DNA from: Turritopsis dohrnii
Lineage: Eukaryota; Cnidaria; Hydrozoa; Anthoathecata; Oceaniidae
Length of the DNA stretch: 64,000 nt
NCBI GenBank assembly: GCA_027922465.2
Contig: BQMF02000004.1
Location: forward strand, 1,798,001-1,862,000
Direction of reading: 5' to 3'
The position numbers were made by a program, and so were the translations under genes. The notes below the pieces were generated by a model. That model searched no databases, had not been told where the DNA came from, and saw only the letters and a program-made list of their open reading frames with translations. Positions 48,369-59,265 of the stretch are shown piece by piece (position 1 is the stretch's first letter; each line of letters opens with the position of its first letter).

Positions 48369-48535
48369 GAAGAAAATTTGCCTAAGGAGCCCCGGGTTTA
48401 CACACTTTAATGAATGAACTGGAAGAAAATTTGCCTAAGGAGCCATGGGTTTACACACTTTAAATGAATGAACCAGAAGAAAATTTGCCTAAGGTACAAC
48501 CATGGGTTTACACACTTTATTGAATGAATGGTCAC
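48369..48535 (+). repeat. Tandem repeat, about 53 bp, three units
   Basis: Units start GAAGAAAATTTGCCTAAGG at 48369, 48422 and 48476, each followed by GGGTTTACACACTTT and GAATGAA. GCCTAAGG echoes the element termini. Confidence 0.85.
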
Positions 48536-49171
48536 CAAATCTGCACAAAACGACCGTGGGAACTTCGAATTAGACCCAGTTCAACATGGATTCGCTAGAA
48601 AACATCGTTGCAGCTTTTGATAGCAATAATGAAGTATTAATTAGGAAAGTGTTATGGAATATTGAATTCACTAATAATCCACTAATAATAATCTGTTGAA
48701 AAAGCATTTTTTTTCGAGTTATGTCTCTTCTTTTGCTTCTGCAAAATGAAAACATTGTGGCAAGTGTTTTATTTTATGTAATATAAATGATTAGCATGGA
48801 TTATTAGCACCATAATTCGTTGGACATAAGTTTGACGACAGTTAATTATTAGCTCAGATATGAATAAAGTTTGTTTGTGTCAACTGAACCGAAGCCTATT
48901 TTATATTGATTAATTAATGATGTATATAAATATTTTTGGTATCTGTTTCTGTTAACCAAAAATGCATCTGTAAATGTTATGAAATTAGGTTTGAATGACT
49001 GAGTTTATAATACACAAAATCATTGTTATTTTTCTGAGTTGTTTTGCGTAGGCAGCTGCATGATTTTTTAGCACCAGTATCTCTACCTGGTAACTTACTT
49101 GTATGTACAGTTCAGCATAATTTCTCTTGGTTCGAGATGACTGTCTGGTTTTGAATTTAAGAACTTTAAAA

Positions 49172-49620
49172 GGATCCTGTGTCCAAAATGATATGAACCA
49201 ATACGATAGATCTCAAAAGCCTCTTGTTAGTATAACTTACTTCTAGTTTCTGAGATATGTATTTAATTTTTGAAATCTTACATTCACTTGATGCAATGCA
49301 TATTTTATGATGTATATAATAAGATAGTATATAGGTTAAACTTCTCATCGCAAGTTATCATTAATACAATATCTTTTTAATTTACTATAGAGAGAAAGCG
49401 CTTTCACTCTGAGTGAGTGATAAGAAAATGAAGTTATTGAGAGTTTATACACATAAACAAAGAATAAAAATCTTATTGCATAATTATGTATTGTATGATT
49501 TTATGATTTTTAAATCAAAATATCTGCCCAAGGAAACAGAATTTCCAAAAACTATAAGACTTCTGAAACAACTTTGTGCATTCTATCATCCCTCGAAATA
49601 TCATTTTGGATGCAGGAACA
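49172..49620. mobile_element. Family B DNA transposon, copy B2
   Basis: The termini GGATCCTGTGTCCAAAATG and TCATTTTGGATGCAGGAACA match copy B1 at 5695-6915, as do internal blocks (TGCAATGCATATTTTATG, TATCTGCCCAAGGAAACA). The flanks CTTTAAAA and CTTTAACA agree at seven of eight bases, a probable target duplication. A 98-codon ORF inside it has no recognisable domain. Confidence 0.75.
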
Positions 49621-50671
49621 CTTTAACATCTTTGGAGTTATTCTTTCATTTTACAAAAACCACCTACGTTATGTCTTCTTTTGAAAAAGGTAATTACATA
49701 ATGTTTTAGTTTGACTTCTTGTTTCCTATGCTACATTAAATTCTGGAAAAATGCTGTAGCTCTTATTAAAGAGGAAGTACATAATTTATCTGTTGTTGTG
49801 TAGTTTTATATAATATAGGTTCTTGGACTTGTCTCAGGGATTTCTGGAAGCACCATCTTTTACTATATTGTGGTTGACATTAATTATTGTTTTTATTTTG
49901 CTGCCGGATAATGATCAAGGAGCTTGTCTCTAACTTTGATTTTGGTCATTTTACTCTATTTCTTAACATAATTTCTTTTCTTTTCTTTCTATATGACCAT
50001 CTTGACCAGTACATAGATCAAATGTACATAGATCAAATATCATGTATTTATCTGAGTGCTCCAATCTATCATGGTATAGGTGATTGAAAATTTATTTATT
50101 TGATTCATTATAAGTATGTTTTCATTTGGTGGATTCTTCCTGTTCATGTACAATACAAGCAATCAAGAAAATGAAGAAGATAACAGATGAAGTATATAAT
50201 TTATTGGTTATTTACTTAACCTCCAATCTGGCAGAAAATATTATTTTGGCCTACATAACGTAGTTCAATACATTCTATTCATTCTCAATTAGTTTTCTTT
50301 TGTTTATTTCCCTTATTCCATTATTGCAGCTATACAGGCTTGCATTATAACACTCCTTACGTCAGGACGAATGAATTCGAGTTAATATTTTTTACATTTC
50401 GAAAAGTATGTATTAGATTGGGCGTAAACTGGCGTAAATTTCATCGATTGCGCCCTTATGTGTGTTTGGCAAAAAAAATTTGCCTAACCCTTAAAAAATC
50501 CTAGATCCGCCCCTGCGAGACCACTTTTTCTTTCATGGAAATAGGGAACAAGGGGAGACAAGGACGGACAAGGTGGGTTAAGGGGGGATAAAGAGACATT
50601 TCAAGGGAACAAGGACACTTAATTCGAGAATAAAGGAATTTGGGGAGATAAACGAGGCAGATTTTTGTGCG

Positions 50672-51306
50672 TTATGCTTCGTCTTCGCTAATAACGATCG
50701 TTTCTTCTATGGCTTTACTTTGAAACTTTTTGATAGGTTTCACGTCTTCTTCCTCATCTTCGTCGTCACTGATGACTATTGTGTATGTTGGTAACATCCG
50801 AACAACAAATGGTTTTCTTTCCAATATGCAGTCATCCGGATTTTCTATTGGCACAAATAGGTCAGTGTCGTTGGAAGAATTTCCCGTAAAATCTATCTCG
50901 GTTTCTTCTTGGTGGCTTGCTCTGATCCTTTCTTCCCAGTCTGGAAAACGGTGTTTAAAAACACATTTCCTAAAAACCTTTCTTTCATTACCATTTATAC
51001 AAAGCCATGCATCATACAGATAATCGGATCCGGACCAGCCAACGGTTTTGCGCATTTCAAATACTTTCAACACCTTATCATCCAGGTTGGGCGCCAATGT
51101 ACGCCATTGCAGCATCAGTTGCAGCACGTTTTCCATGTAATGTACGTCATGCGTTTGACGCACAAAATCCACATGATCGTTTTCACTTGCCAACACTTCG
51201 TATAAATTTCCTTCCAACTCGAACAGCACACACGTTGTACTTGGCGGCGACGGGTGTAGCAAGATAAGCTTTTAAAGCGTTCTTCAACGTCTTGTTTTTT
51301 AAACAT
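50672..51306 (-). CDS. Unidentified ORF with two SUMO-interaction-like motifs, probable frameshift
   Basis: A minus-strand frame of 196 codons (51262-50672) has no ATG near its start. An ATG at 51306 opens MFKKQDVEERFKSL in a neighbouring frame that would join it near 51265 by a single-base change, which looks like the natural N-terminus. The body (FELEGNLYEVLASENDHVDF, VFEMRKTVGWSGSDYLYDAW, HRFPDWEERIRAS) is globular in composition but matches no family I recognise. The C-terminal 45 residues are acidic with TIVISDDEDEEE (about 161-172) and TIVISEDEA (188-196). A hydrophobic V/I core followed by acidic residues is the SUMO-interaction pattern. It lies between a hAT-like and a BEL element, so it could be a degraded host gene or transposon cargo. 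Confidence 0.5.
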
Positions 51307-51402
51307 TTTCTGATTTTGTAGTTTGAAGGCATGCTCTCATTCCTCAATCTTTACACAATTACTTCGAGAAAAAGAACATATTTTTTCTTATACGGTTATA
51401 TA

Positions 51403-51405
51403 TTA

Positions 51406-51461
<56 letters not shown>

Positions 51462-51490
51462 GTTATTATTATTATTTTTATTTTTATTAT
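51403..51490. repeat. TTA microsatellite
   Basis: About 28 TTA or near-TTA units, with two TTG interruptions and TTTTTA variants at the right end. Confidence 0.95.
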
Positions 51491-52224
51491 CAAAACTGTT
51501 TAAAGAGGATACAATATTTCAGTTTAAATAAAACTGCTAAAAGTCCTCTCTGACTTTCTGAGTGTACTTTTACAACCTATAACTCTTTTGTAATTGATTT
51601 TCAGACATTTTCTTGCCATTAAATTTCATTTCCAACGATGTATAGGCTAAGGTACTTTGAAAAACTCATTTTTCACCAAAAATTGATGACGTCATCATTG
51701 GTGTTGCGAACGTATGACGTCATTTTCAGATCGTAGTTGCATTGAGAGAACTGGAAAACTGTTAACTGTTAACTGTTAACATAATCGAACATAATCGAAC
51801 AACTGTATATTTGAACTGAATGATACTAGGTGGTTCAATGTTGCAGTAAGTGTTCGTAAGGGCTGCTTACTTCCACCCAAACTCTTCAATATTTCCCTGA
51901 ATTTGTCACGGATGAAGTTCATAATCTTCAAAACACCCTGAAAATGGTTGGAGAGCTCTCGATTGACATAAGGTGTGCTGATAACACGACATTTCCACAC
52001 TGCTATTCAACAAACTTTGAAAATTGGAGCATGAAAGTTAATCTTAGAAAACACAAGATAATCTTTCGAGACCCAAATGACATCTAAATTGAAAAAAGTC
52101 CAAGAAATTGAGTTTCTTGGTTTCGTTGTCCCGGGAAGCACAGCGGACATGTTAAGGAGGATAGGCTTCGCATCATCTTCTTTTGGACAACACAAATTAA
52201 TGTTTTCGAGTAATAAAGGGATAC

Positions 52225-52349
52225 TGTCGTAAGAAGCCCGAGTGGAAGATACATTAACACAACCGTTCTATAGAGGACTGTATATTGAACTGAAAATTAT
52301 TTACAAAGTTTAATTATAAGTGTCTCGTTTCAGTCCACTTAACATAACA
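52225..52349 (-). repeat. BEL 3' LTR
   Basis: 125 bp, ending TG...CA on the minus strand. A purine-rich tract (GTGGTGGGGGAG on the minus strand) lies immediately inside it, as expected for the polypurine tract. Confidence 0.9.
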
Positions 52350-52419
52350 CTCCCCCACCACAATATCCATCATCAAACAACAAAGAAGTCAATAAACCAA
52401 CAACAAACAAACAAAGAAG

Positions 52420-53336
52420 TCATAACAAATTTCCATCCACAACCTCAACTGCATGATCACTAACAAAACGTAATGGAATCCGATGATCACTGAATGATCT
52501 AACTATATCAACATTAACATCACCAACAAACCTCAAAGAAATATCCTTCTCCTTAATCTGGCGATTCTTTACCTCACATTCGATTGGAATCAACTTATTC
52601 AAAGGTCGATGCAACTCAATCAGACGGCCGTTATTCTCCACAATGACCGTGACCCCTCTGATTAGGCCATCGTTGCTCTGTATAATGTTCGATACACGTG
52701 CAAGCTTCCATCTTTGCTTCGGCAGTTTTTCGTCCATTAGCAGAACAACATCATTAACAGAAACGGCATGTGTTCGGTTTCCTTTGAAATGTGGCGGACA
52801 ATATTCTCGTAAGCTTAATAGATAATCACTACTCCATTCCTTCCAAAAACAATCTATAATGTTTCTCAAGTGCTTAAGTCGTGTATGTACAGGTTCTTTA
52901 CTTTGCTCGTATTTGTGATCATCGTTGTTATTGAACGGTAGCTGTCGTCCATATATCAGATGGTTAGGAGTTAAAGCTTGAGAAGAAACTTCATCATAAA
53001 CATAGGTGATCGGTCGGTTGTTCAGTATCAGTTCGATTTCGGTAAGGATCGTTAGAAGTTCTTCGTAAGTAACTAATTTTTTCGTTAATACTTTCTTGAG
53101 GCAACGCTTTACAGATTGTACCAATCTTTCGATGAATTCACCCTGCCACGGCGCACCAGGTAAATAAAATTTCCATTTAATATTATGAGAAGCAGCGAAT
53201 TCTTGTGTTTCATTTGCAATAAATGATGATCCATTATCAGATATAATTTGCCTTGGAGACCCTCGTCTTCCAATGAAGCGTTTAAGAACATTAATGCATG
53301 CGATAGCGGAATAGTCTGTTGCAAGTTCCATATGAA
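52420..53336 (-). pseudogene. BEL integrase, C-terminal two thirds
   Basis: About 303 codons read MELATDYSAIACINVLKRF, then IISDNGSSF, WKFYLPGAPWQGEFIERLVQ, LTPNHLIYGRQLPF and LMDEKLPKQRWKLARV. The TDYS and SDNGS segments carry the first two acids of the integrase DDE core, and GEFIERLVQSVK holds the third. The YGRQLP and PKQRWKLARV segments are the usual downstream linker and C-terminal domain. The zinc-binding N-terminal domain is absent because the frame is joined directly to an RT fragment at 53337. Confidence 0.85.
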
Positions 53337-53379
53337 GTGTTGCCGCTAATAAAAATGAGAAGCTTGTAGCACCAAATAA
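53337..53379 (-). pseudogene. Duplicated RT fragment joined to integrase
   Basis: It encodes LFGATSFSFLLAAT, the same RT segment found complete at about 56025-56070, and runs directly into integrase. It marks a deletion junction in the BEL element and is cut on its other side by the Helitron start at 53380. Confidence 0.75.
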
Positions 53380-55299
53380 TCTACTTATACTAATCCGCGT
53401 GTGTGCATACCACTTTTATTTTAGAAAGTGTTTTGTTTTTGCTTTTTTAATGGTCAAAATCTTCTTAATCGTGGTCATATAGCGGCAGTCCGGCCAGTGA
53501 AGAAACTCTTCCACTGCAATCCAACGATCATTTGTTTTGACACGTGATCGTCTTTTCGCCGTTTTCATTGGTTGCCGAAATCGGAAAAACTATAGCGACA
53601 ATGTTCGTTGATAAGAAATCCATTTTCATTAATCGTTTGACGAACGAACAGGTCTGTACGAAGGTATTATTATAAAACGTTTATTGTTTAACTTTTTGCT
53701 TTTCTTTTGTTGTTTTTCTATTTTAGATTAATAAAAGAACGTAAGTAAATGTATTGACGTATTATTTATGTATGTATTATGTAAAATCATACTGAAATGT
53801 TTTTTATGTGGAAAACGAAAACGAACGAGTATACATCCAGCACATGTTTCAACGTTTTACTTTGTTTTAGTTTTCGTTTACTTTGTTTTAGTTATCAGAT
53901 ATGGCTATATAGAAAAAAGTGCAGTGAGGAAATACAGAAAAAATCAATTTTCATTAATCGTTTGACGAACAAACAACAGGTCTGTATGTGAAGGTATTAT
54001 TATAAAACGTTTATTGCTTAACTTTTACTGCTTTTATTCTATTTTAGATTAATAAAAGAACAGGTAAGTTATGTATGTATTTAAATGTTTGTTTACGTTT
54101 TAGTTATGGCTATACAGAAGAAAGTGCAGTGAAGAAATCCAGAAAAAAATGATGTTCCTTTACACAGTAACGAATGGTTTTCATTTTAATTTAGTTTTGA
54201 AAGATTAATTAATTGAGTTTTGAAAAGATATATGAGTCAAAATAATTCTATCATTTAGTATGTATCTTCGCTGGATGAAAACTGGATGCTGGATGAAAAG
54301 GAACGCGGAACGAACGAAATTTGTTTTGGTAACGCGCGCTGTAATTTATTTATTTACAAATCAATTAAAAATGGTTCTCATGGCTGTGGAAATGGGGGGA
54401 ACGACAACCATGTCTGCCTTTTATTAGATCTTCCTGTACAATTTAAGATGCTTGGTACTTTGTCTATCTGCCTGTCTTCCAGCCAACTTTATGTCTTTTG
54501 TTTTTGTTTGCTTCAATATGGTTGCAATGAATGTGATTATTTTAGCTGTTCTTCAACTGAAATCTTTTCTTTTAAGTCAGAAAAAAGAAAAGTGTATAAA
54601 CCATTAAAGAAATGAAGCACATGGTTAAATTATGAAGTTGAGAGGGTTCTGTACAATGAAACTGTCCTACAAAAAAGAAGCATTATTGGATGGATTTTTC
54701 TTCAGTTTATATTTTATCAAGTTTATGCATTATTTTGTGTTATGGTGGTGTATAAGTTTGACATTATGTTTTTATTTGTTACTTTTTATCTTCTGGGTAA
54801 ATTTGTGTTTTTAGTTATTGTTTTTAGGATATGCGTACTTGAATTTCCTTTTTGTTTTTTGTTTCTTTTTGTTTTGTTTTTTATTTTCGATATTACAATT
54901 GAAATATTATTCTTTTAGGCAATAATAAAAAAGCATAAAGAAATGAAACTCATGGTTTAAATCATGATGATTTTGGGAAGAACAGACTATATATAATTTC
55001 AAAATTCATTAATGATTACAGTCCAGAAGTAACTTTGGAACAAAAGAAAAAGTTGGAAGGTATCAATTTGTTTTGAATTAACATTTTGTAATGTTTGGTT
55101 TTGTGGTAAACAGTTCTGTGTTATATATTGCCACTTTTTTTACATTAAAGTTACTTCTGAGCCATGTTGCTATTTGTTTCTGTTTTTAATCTTCTGAATG
55201 TAATAACGCATTAATGCCTGTAAAAACCTTTTACAGTGAAATTCTGCGACAGAACGCATACTGAACATGGGTGGCGAGCGACGCCGCCTTGGCGGCTAG
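53380..55299 (+). mobile_element. Helitron-like unit 1 (1.9 kb)
   Basis: It starts TCTACTTATACTAATCCGC after an A. It ends with the hairpin GCCGCCTTGGCGGC running into CTAG, followed by T. The 3' end is the same type as the 562-bp Helitron at 12503-13064. It contains a roughly 325-bp internal duplication (53625-53945 and 53952-54150), whose units carry TATTTTAG and GTAAGT around a tiny ATTAATAAAAGAAC segment. No RepHel protein is encoded. The 109-codon ORF at 54286-54615 has no recognisable domain. Confidence 0.7.
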
Positions 55300-55859
55300 T
55301 CTTATTATACTAATCCGCAATCGTGCATCCCACTTTTATTTTAGAGAGTGTTGTGTTTTTTTCAAATTTACGGTCAAAATCTTCTTAATCGTGGTCATTT
55401 TTTCGTTAGACCATTGATAATTGACGATTAGTATAATAGCACGCGGCGTGACGTCAGTTATTTTTGTCGTATCATGGGGGATTCATTGCATTGCATCCCC
55501 AATCGAACGCGACGTTTTTGGGGAAATATCTCGAGAACCAATAGCGATAACTGACGTTTTTTAGGGTCGGCAACACGGGTGAAGGGGTGACGCATCATTT
55601 GGGCCTAAACTTTATTTGGTACTGCGGATATGACGTCATTAAAATCTTTGATCAGCGATATCTCTCTAACGGTTAGTCGTAGCGAAACGATCCCATACAT
55701 TTTTTTGCTCAGTTTTTCAAGCTCTACAACCTGGGTACATTTTCCAGTCCCAATTCCGTAATTGAAATTTTGGTCACGGGGTTCGCACACGGGAATGTGG
55801 GATTCTTGCACATCCTTTTCGAAATTAAAGCCGTAAAAAACTTTTACGCGAGATACTAA
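55300..55859 (+). mobile_element. Helitron-like unit 2, head-to-tail with unit 1
   Basis: It starts TCTTATTATACTAATCCGC immediately after the CTAG of unit 1 and repeats the unit 1 start for about 100 bp (CTTAATCGTGGTCAT). A possible 3' end is the hairpin CGTAAAA-AAC-TTTTACG at 55832-55848, then CTAA at 55856-55859. That end is uncertain because the next base is G and BEL sequence resumes there. The minus-strand 89-codon ORF here is a shadow. Confidence 0.55.
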
Positions 55860-56532
55860 GGTTAAATCCCGCATCTTTCAGCATAAGCTTGCTTTCCATG
55901 AAAAATTCAAAACCGTCTATTTCATTTTTAGCTCCTGTGTTGAGATCATCAACATGAAGAGATTCTTTGAACTTAGTAAGGAATTCAGCGCCAAGATGAA
56001 AATAATTTTCTGCGTGCGAAGTAATTGTTGCCGCTAATAAAAATGGGGAGCTCGTAGCACCAAATAATAAGCGACATAATCGATATTCTAATAATTGATT
56101 GTTTTCAAAGTTTTCGAAATCGATATTGTCTACGTCCTTGAACCAAAGGAATCTCAAAAATTCGCGATCATCGGGGTGCACGCCAATTTGATGAAAGGCT
56201 TTTTCAATGTCTCCGACAATAGCAACGTTATGTGCACGAAATCGGATTAACACTCCTAACAGTGAAGGAGCGAGCGACGGTCCTGTAAGGAGACACTCAT
56301 TAAGGGAAGGCGATTGGTTCGATTTTGCACTTGCATCAAAAACAATTTTGACTTTTGTTGTAGTTCTGTCATTACGGACGACGGCTCGATGCGGCAAATA
56401 GTGTTTGCCAGCGGTTTCATCATCAGAAATTGGTTCAATAATTCCTTGAGACATCTGCTCTTTCAGGATGGCGTCATAGCTTTTTAAAAGATCATTGTTT
56501 TCTTTAAACTGCTTAGATGATAAAGATTTCAA
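55860..56532 (-). pseudogene. BEL reverse transcriptase
   Basis: It shows HYLPHRAVVRND, KVKIVFDASAKS, NECLLTGPSLAPSLLGVLIR, VGDIEKAFHQIGV, LLFGATSSPFLLAAT and HVDDLNTGA. The VDD is the YxDD-equivalent of the BEL RT. It stops at KDAGFNL where the Helitron region begins, so thumb and RNase H are missing. The upstream part (LGGYVLSGP, about 56640-56830) is in another frame, indicating at least one frameshift between protease and RT. Confidence 0.85.
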
Positions 56533-56743
56533 ACGATGTTTACTAACATTGTAATTATTTTGTATGTGCGTGATGTATTCATTAAATGGAAGACGCGTCT
56601 GGTACCGGTCATTGATAAACTCGATGTTATTTTTAAAAGTCTTCAGTTATACTCACTTACGTCACTAACATCTTCATTTTCCCAGAGCATTTCCAAATCT
56701 CTTCGCAATAGGAGATTTGGATCCGCAAATTCTGCTTGAATTT

Positions 56744-57466
56744 TCAAAGTATGCGTGTTAACCAAATTCGATGAAATATCACCGGGAGCGCGAATTGGGC
56801 CACTGAGAACGTATCCTCCAAGCTTAGAATACATTGCAACCGGGGTATATGGCGGACCTCTGATAATATGATTTGTAAAAAATGACCATAAAAGTCTGCT
56901 CCGATCAAAATGTCAACATGGACAGGTTTTTCACAATTTGATTCAAGAATTTTTAATCCATTTAGATGAGGGTAATTATTCTTTGTGAAATCGACAAATT
57001 GTCCAGACAATGGTTTACAAATAGTAGAAACGTAGGCGGAGACATGAAGTCTAGATTCATGTTTAGTTTTAACAGAAAATGTAACACGCGATAACCGTTT
57101 TGTAGAATTATGACCACCAAAAACTTTGATATTTATTTCATGTTCCTCTTCCGAAGTTAAGTTTAGCGAATTAGCAGCTTCGGGCGATATGTAAGATTTT
57201 TGCGAGCCTGAGTCAAATAAAATGCGTAAAGATGTAGTTTTGGTATTTTTTGTGTCTGACACAAGAGCGGTAGCGGTCTGTAGCAAAACTGAATTTTTCT
57301 TAATGGAAAAATCACTTTCAGAAACATTGTTGGAGATTTCAGCGTCGGTGGATTTTTCTTTTACCGAACAAATGGCAACATCATGCTTTCCTCGACATTT
57401 AAAACAACGTATTTTGGATCCACCCGAACATTTTTTACTTGTATGTCCGACTTTCAAGCATAAAAA
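56744..57466 (-). pseudogene. BEL zinc knuckle and protease region
   Basis: This continues the gag frame beyond the TGA at 57467-57469. It shows the rest of a knuckle (CLKVGHTSKKC), a second CFKCRGKHDVAIC knuckle, and the aspartic protease motif LRILFDSGSQKSYI. The frame is lost after IGADFYGHF; the following similarity is in the next frame. Confidence 0.85.
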
Positions 57467-58537
57467 TCAACGCTGTTCATTTTTCACCAGTGTTTTTCGA
57501 ACAGAAATGTCCTTAACTATTAAGCAATCCTGCGACTTGTGTTCTCGGCCACAGAAAACACACTTAAGTGCTTTATATCCTGATGAATTATTAACGAAAG
57601 AAAATGTTGTTGATTTAGGTTTTTCGTGATCCTCACAATCAGCATGATCTTCTGAACTTTCATTGACACGTTCTCTGGCTCTTAATTCATCTTTTAAGCA
57701 TTGCAAAATAATTCCAGAGTCCCATAAATTGTTTCCGAACTTTCTGCTTATGATGAGCTTTATCTCAGAGGGAATCTTGGTCATTATAACAGGAATGAGT
57801 AACGGCCCATAATCCTTTGTCTTAAACCCCAAACTATCAAGACACCTGACCTGACCTTCCAGTTTATCATACAATTGTTGCAAACCCCGAATATCAGAAA
57901 CACTAGACACAGAATTCAGACCTAATAAACTATTCATATGAGCAGATACAATCACTTGCTCATCGCCAAATCGCTCCTTTAGCAAATCTAACGCAACCTT
58001 GTAATTCTCATTCGACATAGAAATACCTCTAATTGTCTCTTCAGCTGGATCAGATAATAAGTTTATTAAGTAGTTCATCTTTTCCACATCCGTAATATTC
58101 GAATTCTCGTGGATCGCACTGTTAAACGAATCAATAAAGGATTTCCATTCTAACGGATCACCATTATATTTTTTCAACTCGATTTGAGGAAGTCTAACAT
58201 TTTTCTTCGTCTCCACTGTATCTTTATTCGTAGTAGGTATATTAATAATATTTTTCTTGATAAATTCTTTCAACATGTAAATTTCTTCCACTGCATATTG
58301 TTCAAAGTCTGCAAATTTATCTATTTCACTTCCTATTTCTTCTTCTTCGATTTCATTAACAATTTCATCTTGTAACTCCAATATCTTTTTCCAGTTTTTT
58401 TCCAAATATAACAACTGGGATTGCAACTTAGCCATTTCATCTTCGTTATAGTTTTCGTATAACACGTGTAAATTATCAACAGATTTTCTAAATGAATTTA
58501 TGTAAGCAGTCCGACTTCTCTGCTTTCTACTAGCCAT
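57467..58537 (-). pseudogene. BEL gag, ending at an in-frame TGA
   Basis: A 356-codon ORF from ATG 58537, about 90 bases inside the 5' LTR. It contains the BEL gag region (LPQIELKKYNGDPLEWKSF, VEKMNYLINLLSDPAEETI, LLKERFGDEQVI) and a CVFCGREHKSQDC knuckle. The TGA falls where the first Cys (TGC or TGT) of the next zinc knuckle should be, and reading continues in frame after it. It is therefore a nonsense change within a gag-protease polyprotein rather than its true end. Confidence 0.88.
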
Positions 58538-58626
58538 TTTGAAATTTTTTCACGAAAAGTAAATATAAATATAACGTATCTTCAAATTATTTCTTCTTAC
58601 AAAATTTTATCCGGCTCGGTGTACCA

Positions 58627-58751
58627 TGTCGTAAGAAGCCCGAGTGGAAGATACATTAACACAACCGTTCTATGGAGGACTGTATATTGAACTGAAAATT
58701 ATTTACAAAGTTTAATTATAAGTGTGTCGTTCCAGTCCACTTAACATAACA
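58627..58751 (-). repeat. BEL 5' LTR
   Basis: 125 bp, matching the 3' LTR except at about three positions. The primer-binding candidate TGGTACACCGAGCC follows directly on the inner side, one base from the LTR end. Confidence 0.88.
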
Positions 58752-58822
58752 GATACCGTTAGAATTAAAAGTGCACAAGTATTGCTCTTTGATTTTATAC
58801 ATTCGCTTGGACTGAGAGAAGA

Positions 58823-58975
58823 ATAACCTCCATTGTTTCACTGTTTTCTTCAACATCTGTTGTTCTACTGGACAGAGGATATGCTAAAGTTCCTTCAATG
58901 AAATCAAAAAACACACCAAAAAACTCTTCTAATCTCAGCCATAACGTTCAATAAATAAATGAAATAAATTGTGAT
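58823..58975 (-). repeat. Dispersed repeat G, second copy
   Basis: Inverted relative to 32511-32640, sharing the same ordered blocks. It is just outside the BEL element. Confidence 0.6.
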
Positions 58976-59265
58976 AAGTAAGAAGTTGAACTCAAAGTTG
59001 GTGAGGTTTTTTTCTCTTTTCTAGAACTGCTTCTCTTACAATTTTGATTTGTTCACATTTTGAATAACACTCAATGGAGACAATAAAAGTCTTTTTAAAT
59101 ATGAGTAGCAAAAAAATATTTTCATAAACTTTTTCAGACCTTATAAACTCAAGATGTTTGCTACATGTTAATGTATATATAAAACTGCAGACCACGCCTC
59201 ATTAAGCAAATTATACTTGGGTATCTCATTTTACTTAAAAATAGCATTTTAATTATATCTAAATT

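Larger units (their letters stand above)
48044..50515. mobile_element. 2.5-kb element with hAT-like termini
   Basis: The left end CAGGGGCGGATCCAGG and right end CTAGATCCGCCCCTG are inverted, and both are followed inwards by GGGTTAGGCAAAT-like sequence. CAGGGGCGGATC is a common hAT-type terminus in animal genomes. No clear 8-bp target duplication is visible (TTTGGCTC against CGAGACCA). It contains a family B copy and a 53-bp tandem repeat but no transposase ORF. Confidence 0.65.
52225..58751 (-). mobile_element. BEL/Pao LTR retrotransposon, rearranged and defective
   Basis: It is bounded by two 125-bp direct LTRs in minus orientation (52225-52349 and 58627-58751) and flanked by the 5-bp duplication GATAC at 52220-52224 and 58752-58756. 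Read on the minus strand, the order is gag, protease, reverse transcriptase, then integrase, as in BEL/Pao. The LTRs differ at about three of 125 positions, so insertion was fairly recent. The part from the end of RT through RNase H to the start of integrase is missing, and two Helitron-like units sit at that point. A piece of RT (the FGATS...LLAAT segment) occurs on both sides of the Helitrons. The element cannot be autonomous. Confidence 0.9.

Noticed and set aside
50730..51267. Three plus-strand ORFs of 86-98 codons
   Set aside because: Antisense shadows of the 196-codon minus-strand ORF.
51323..51553. ORFs made of long Tyr or Leu runs
   Set aside because: Translations of the TTA microsatellite in different frames.
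55605..55874. 89-codon minus-strand ORF next to BEL RT
   Set aside because: It runs through Helitron sequence that also occurs at 12880-12985 in non-coding context, and does not continue the RT.
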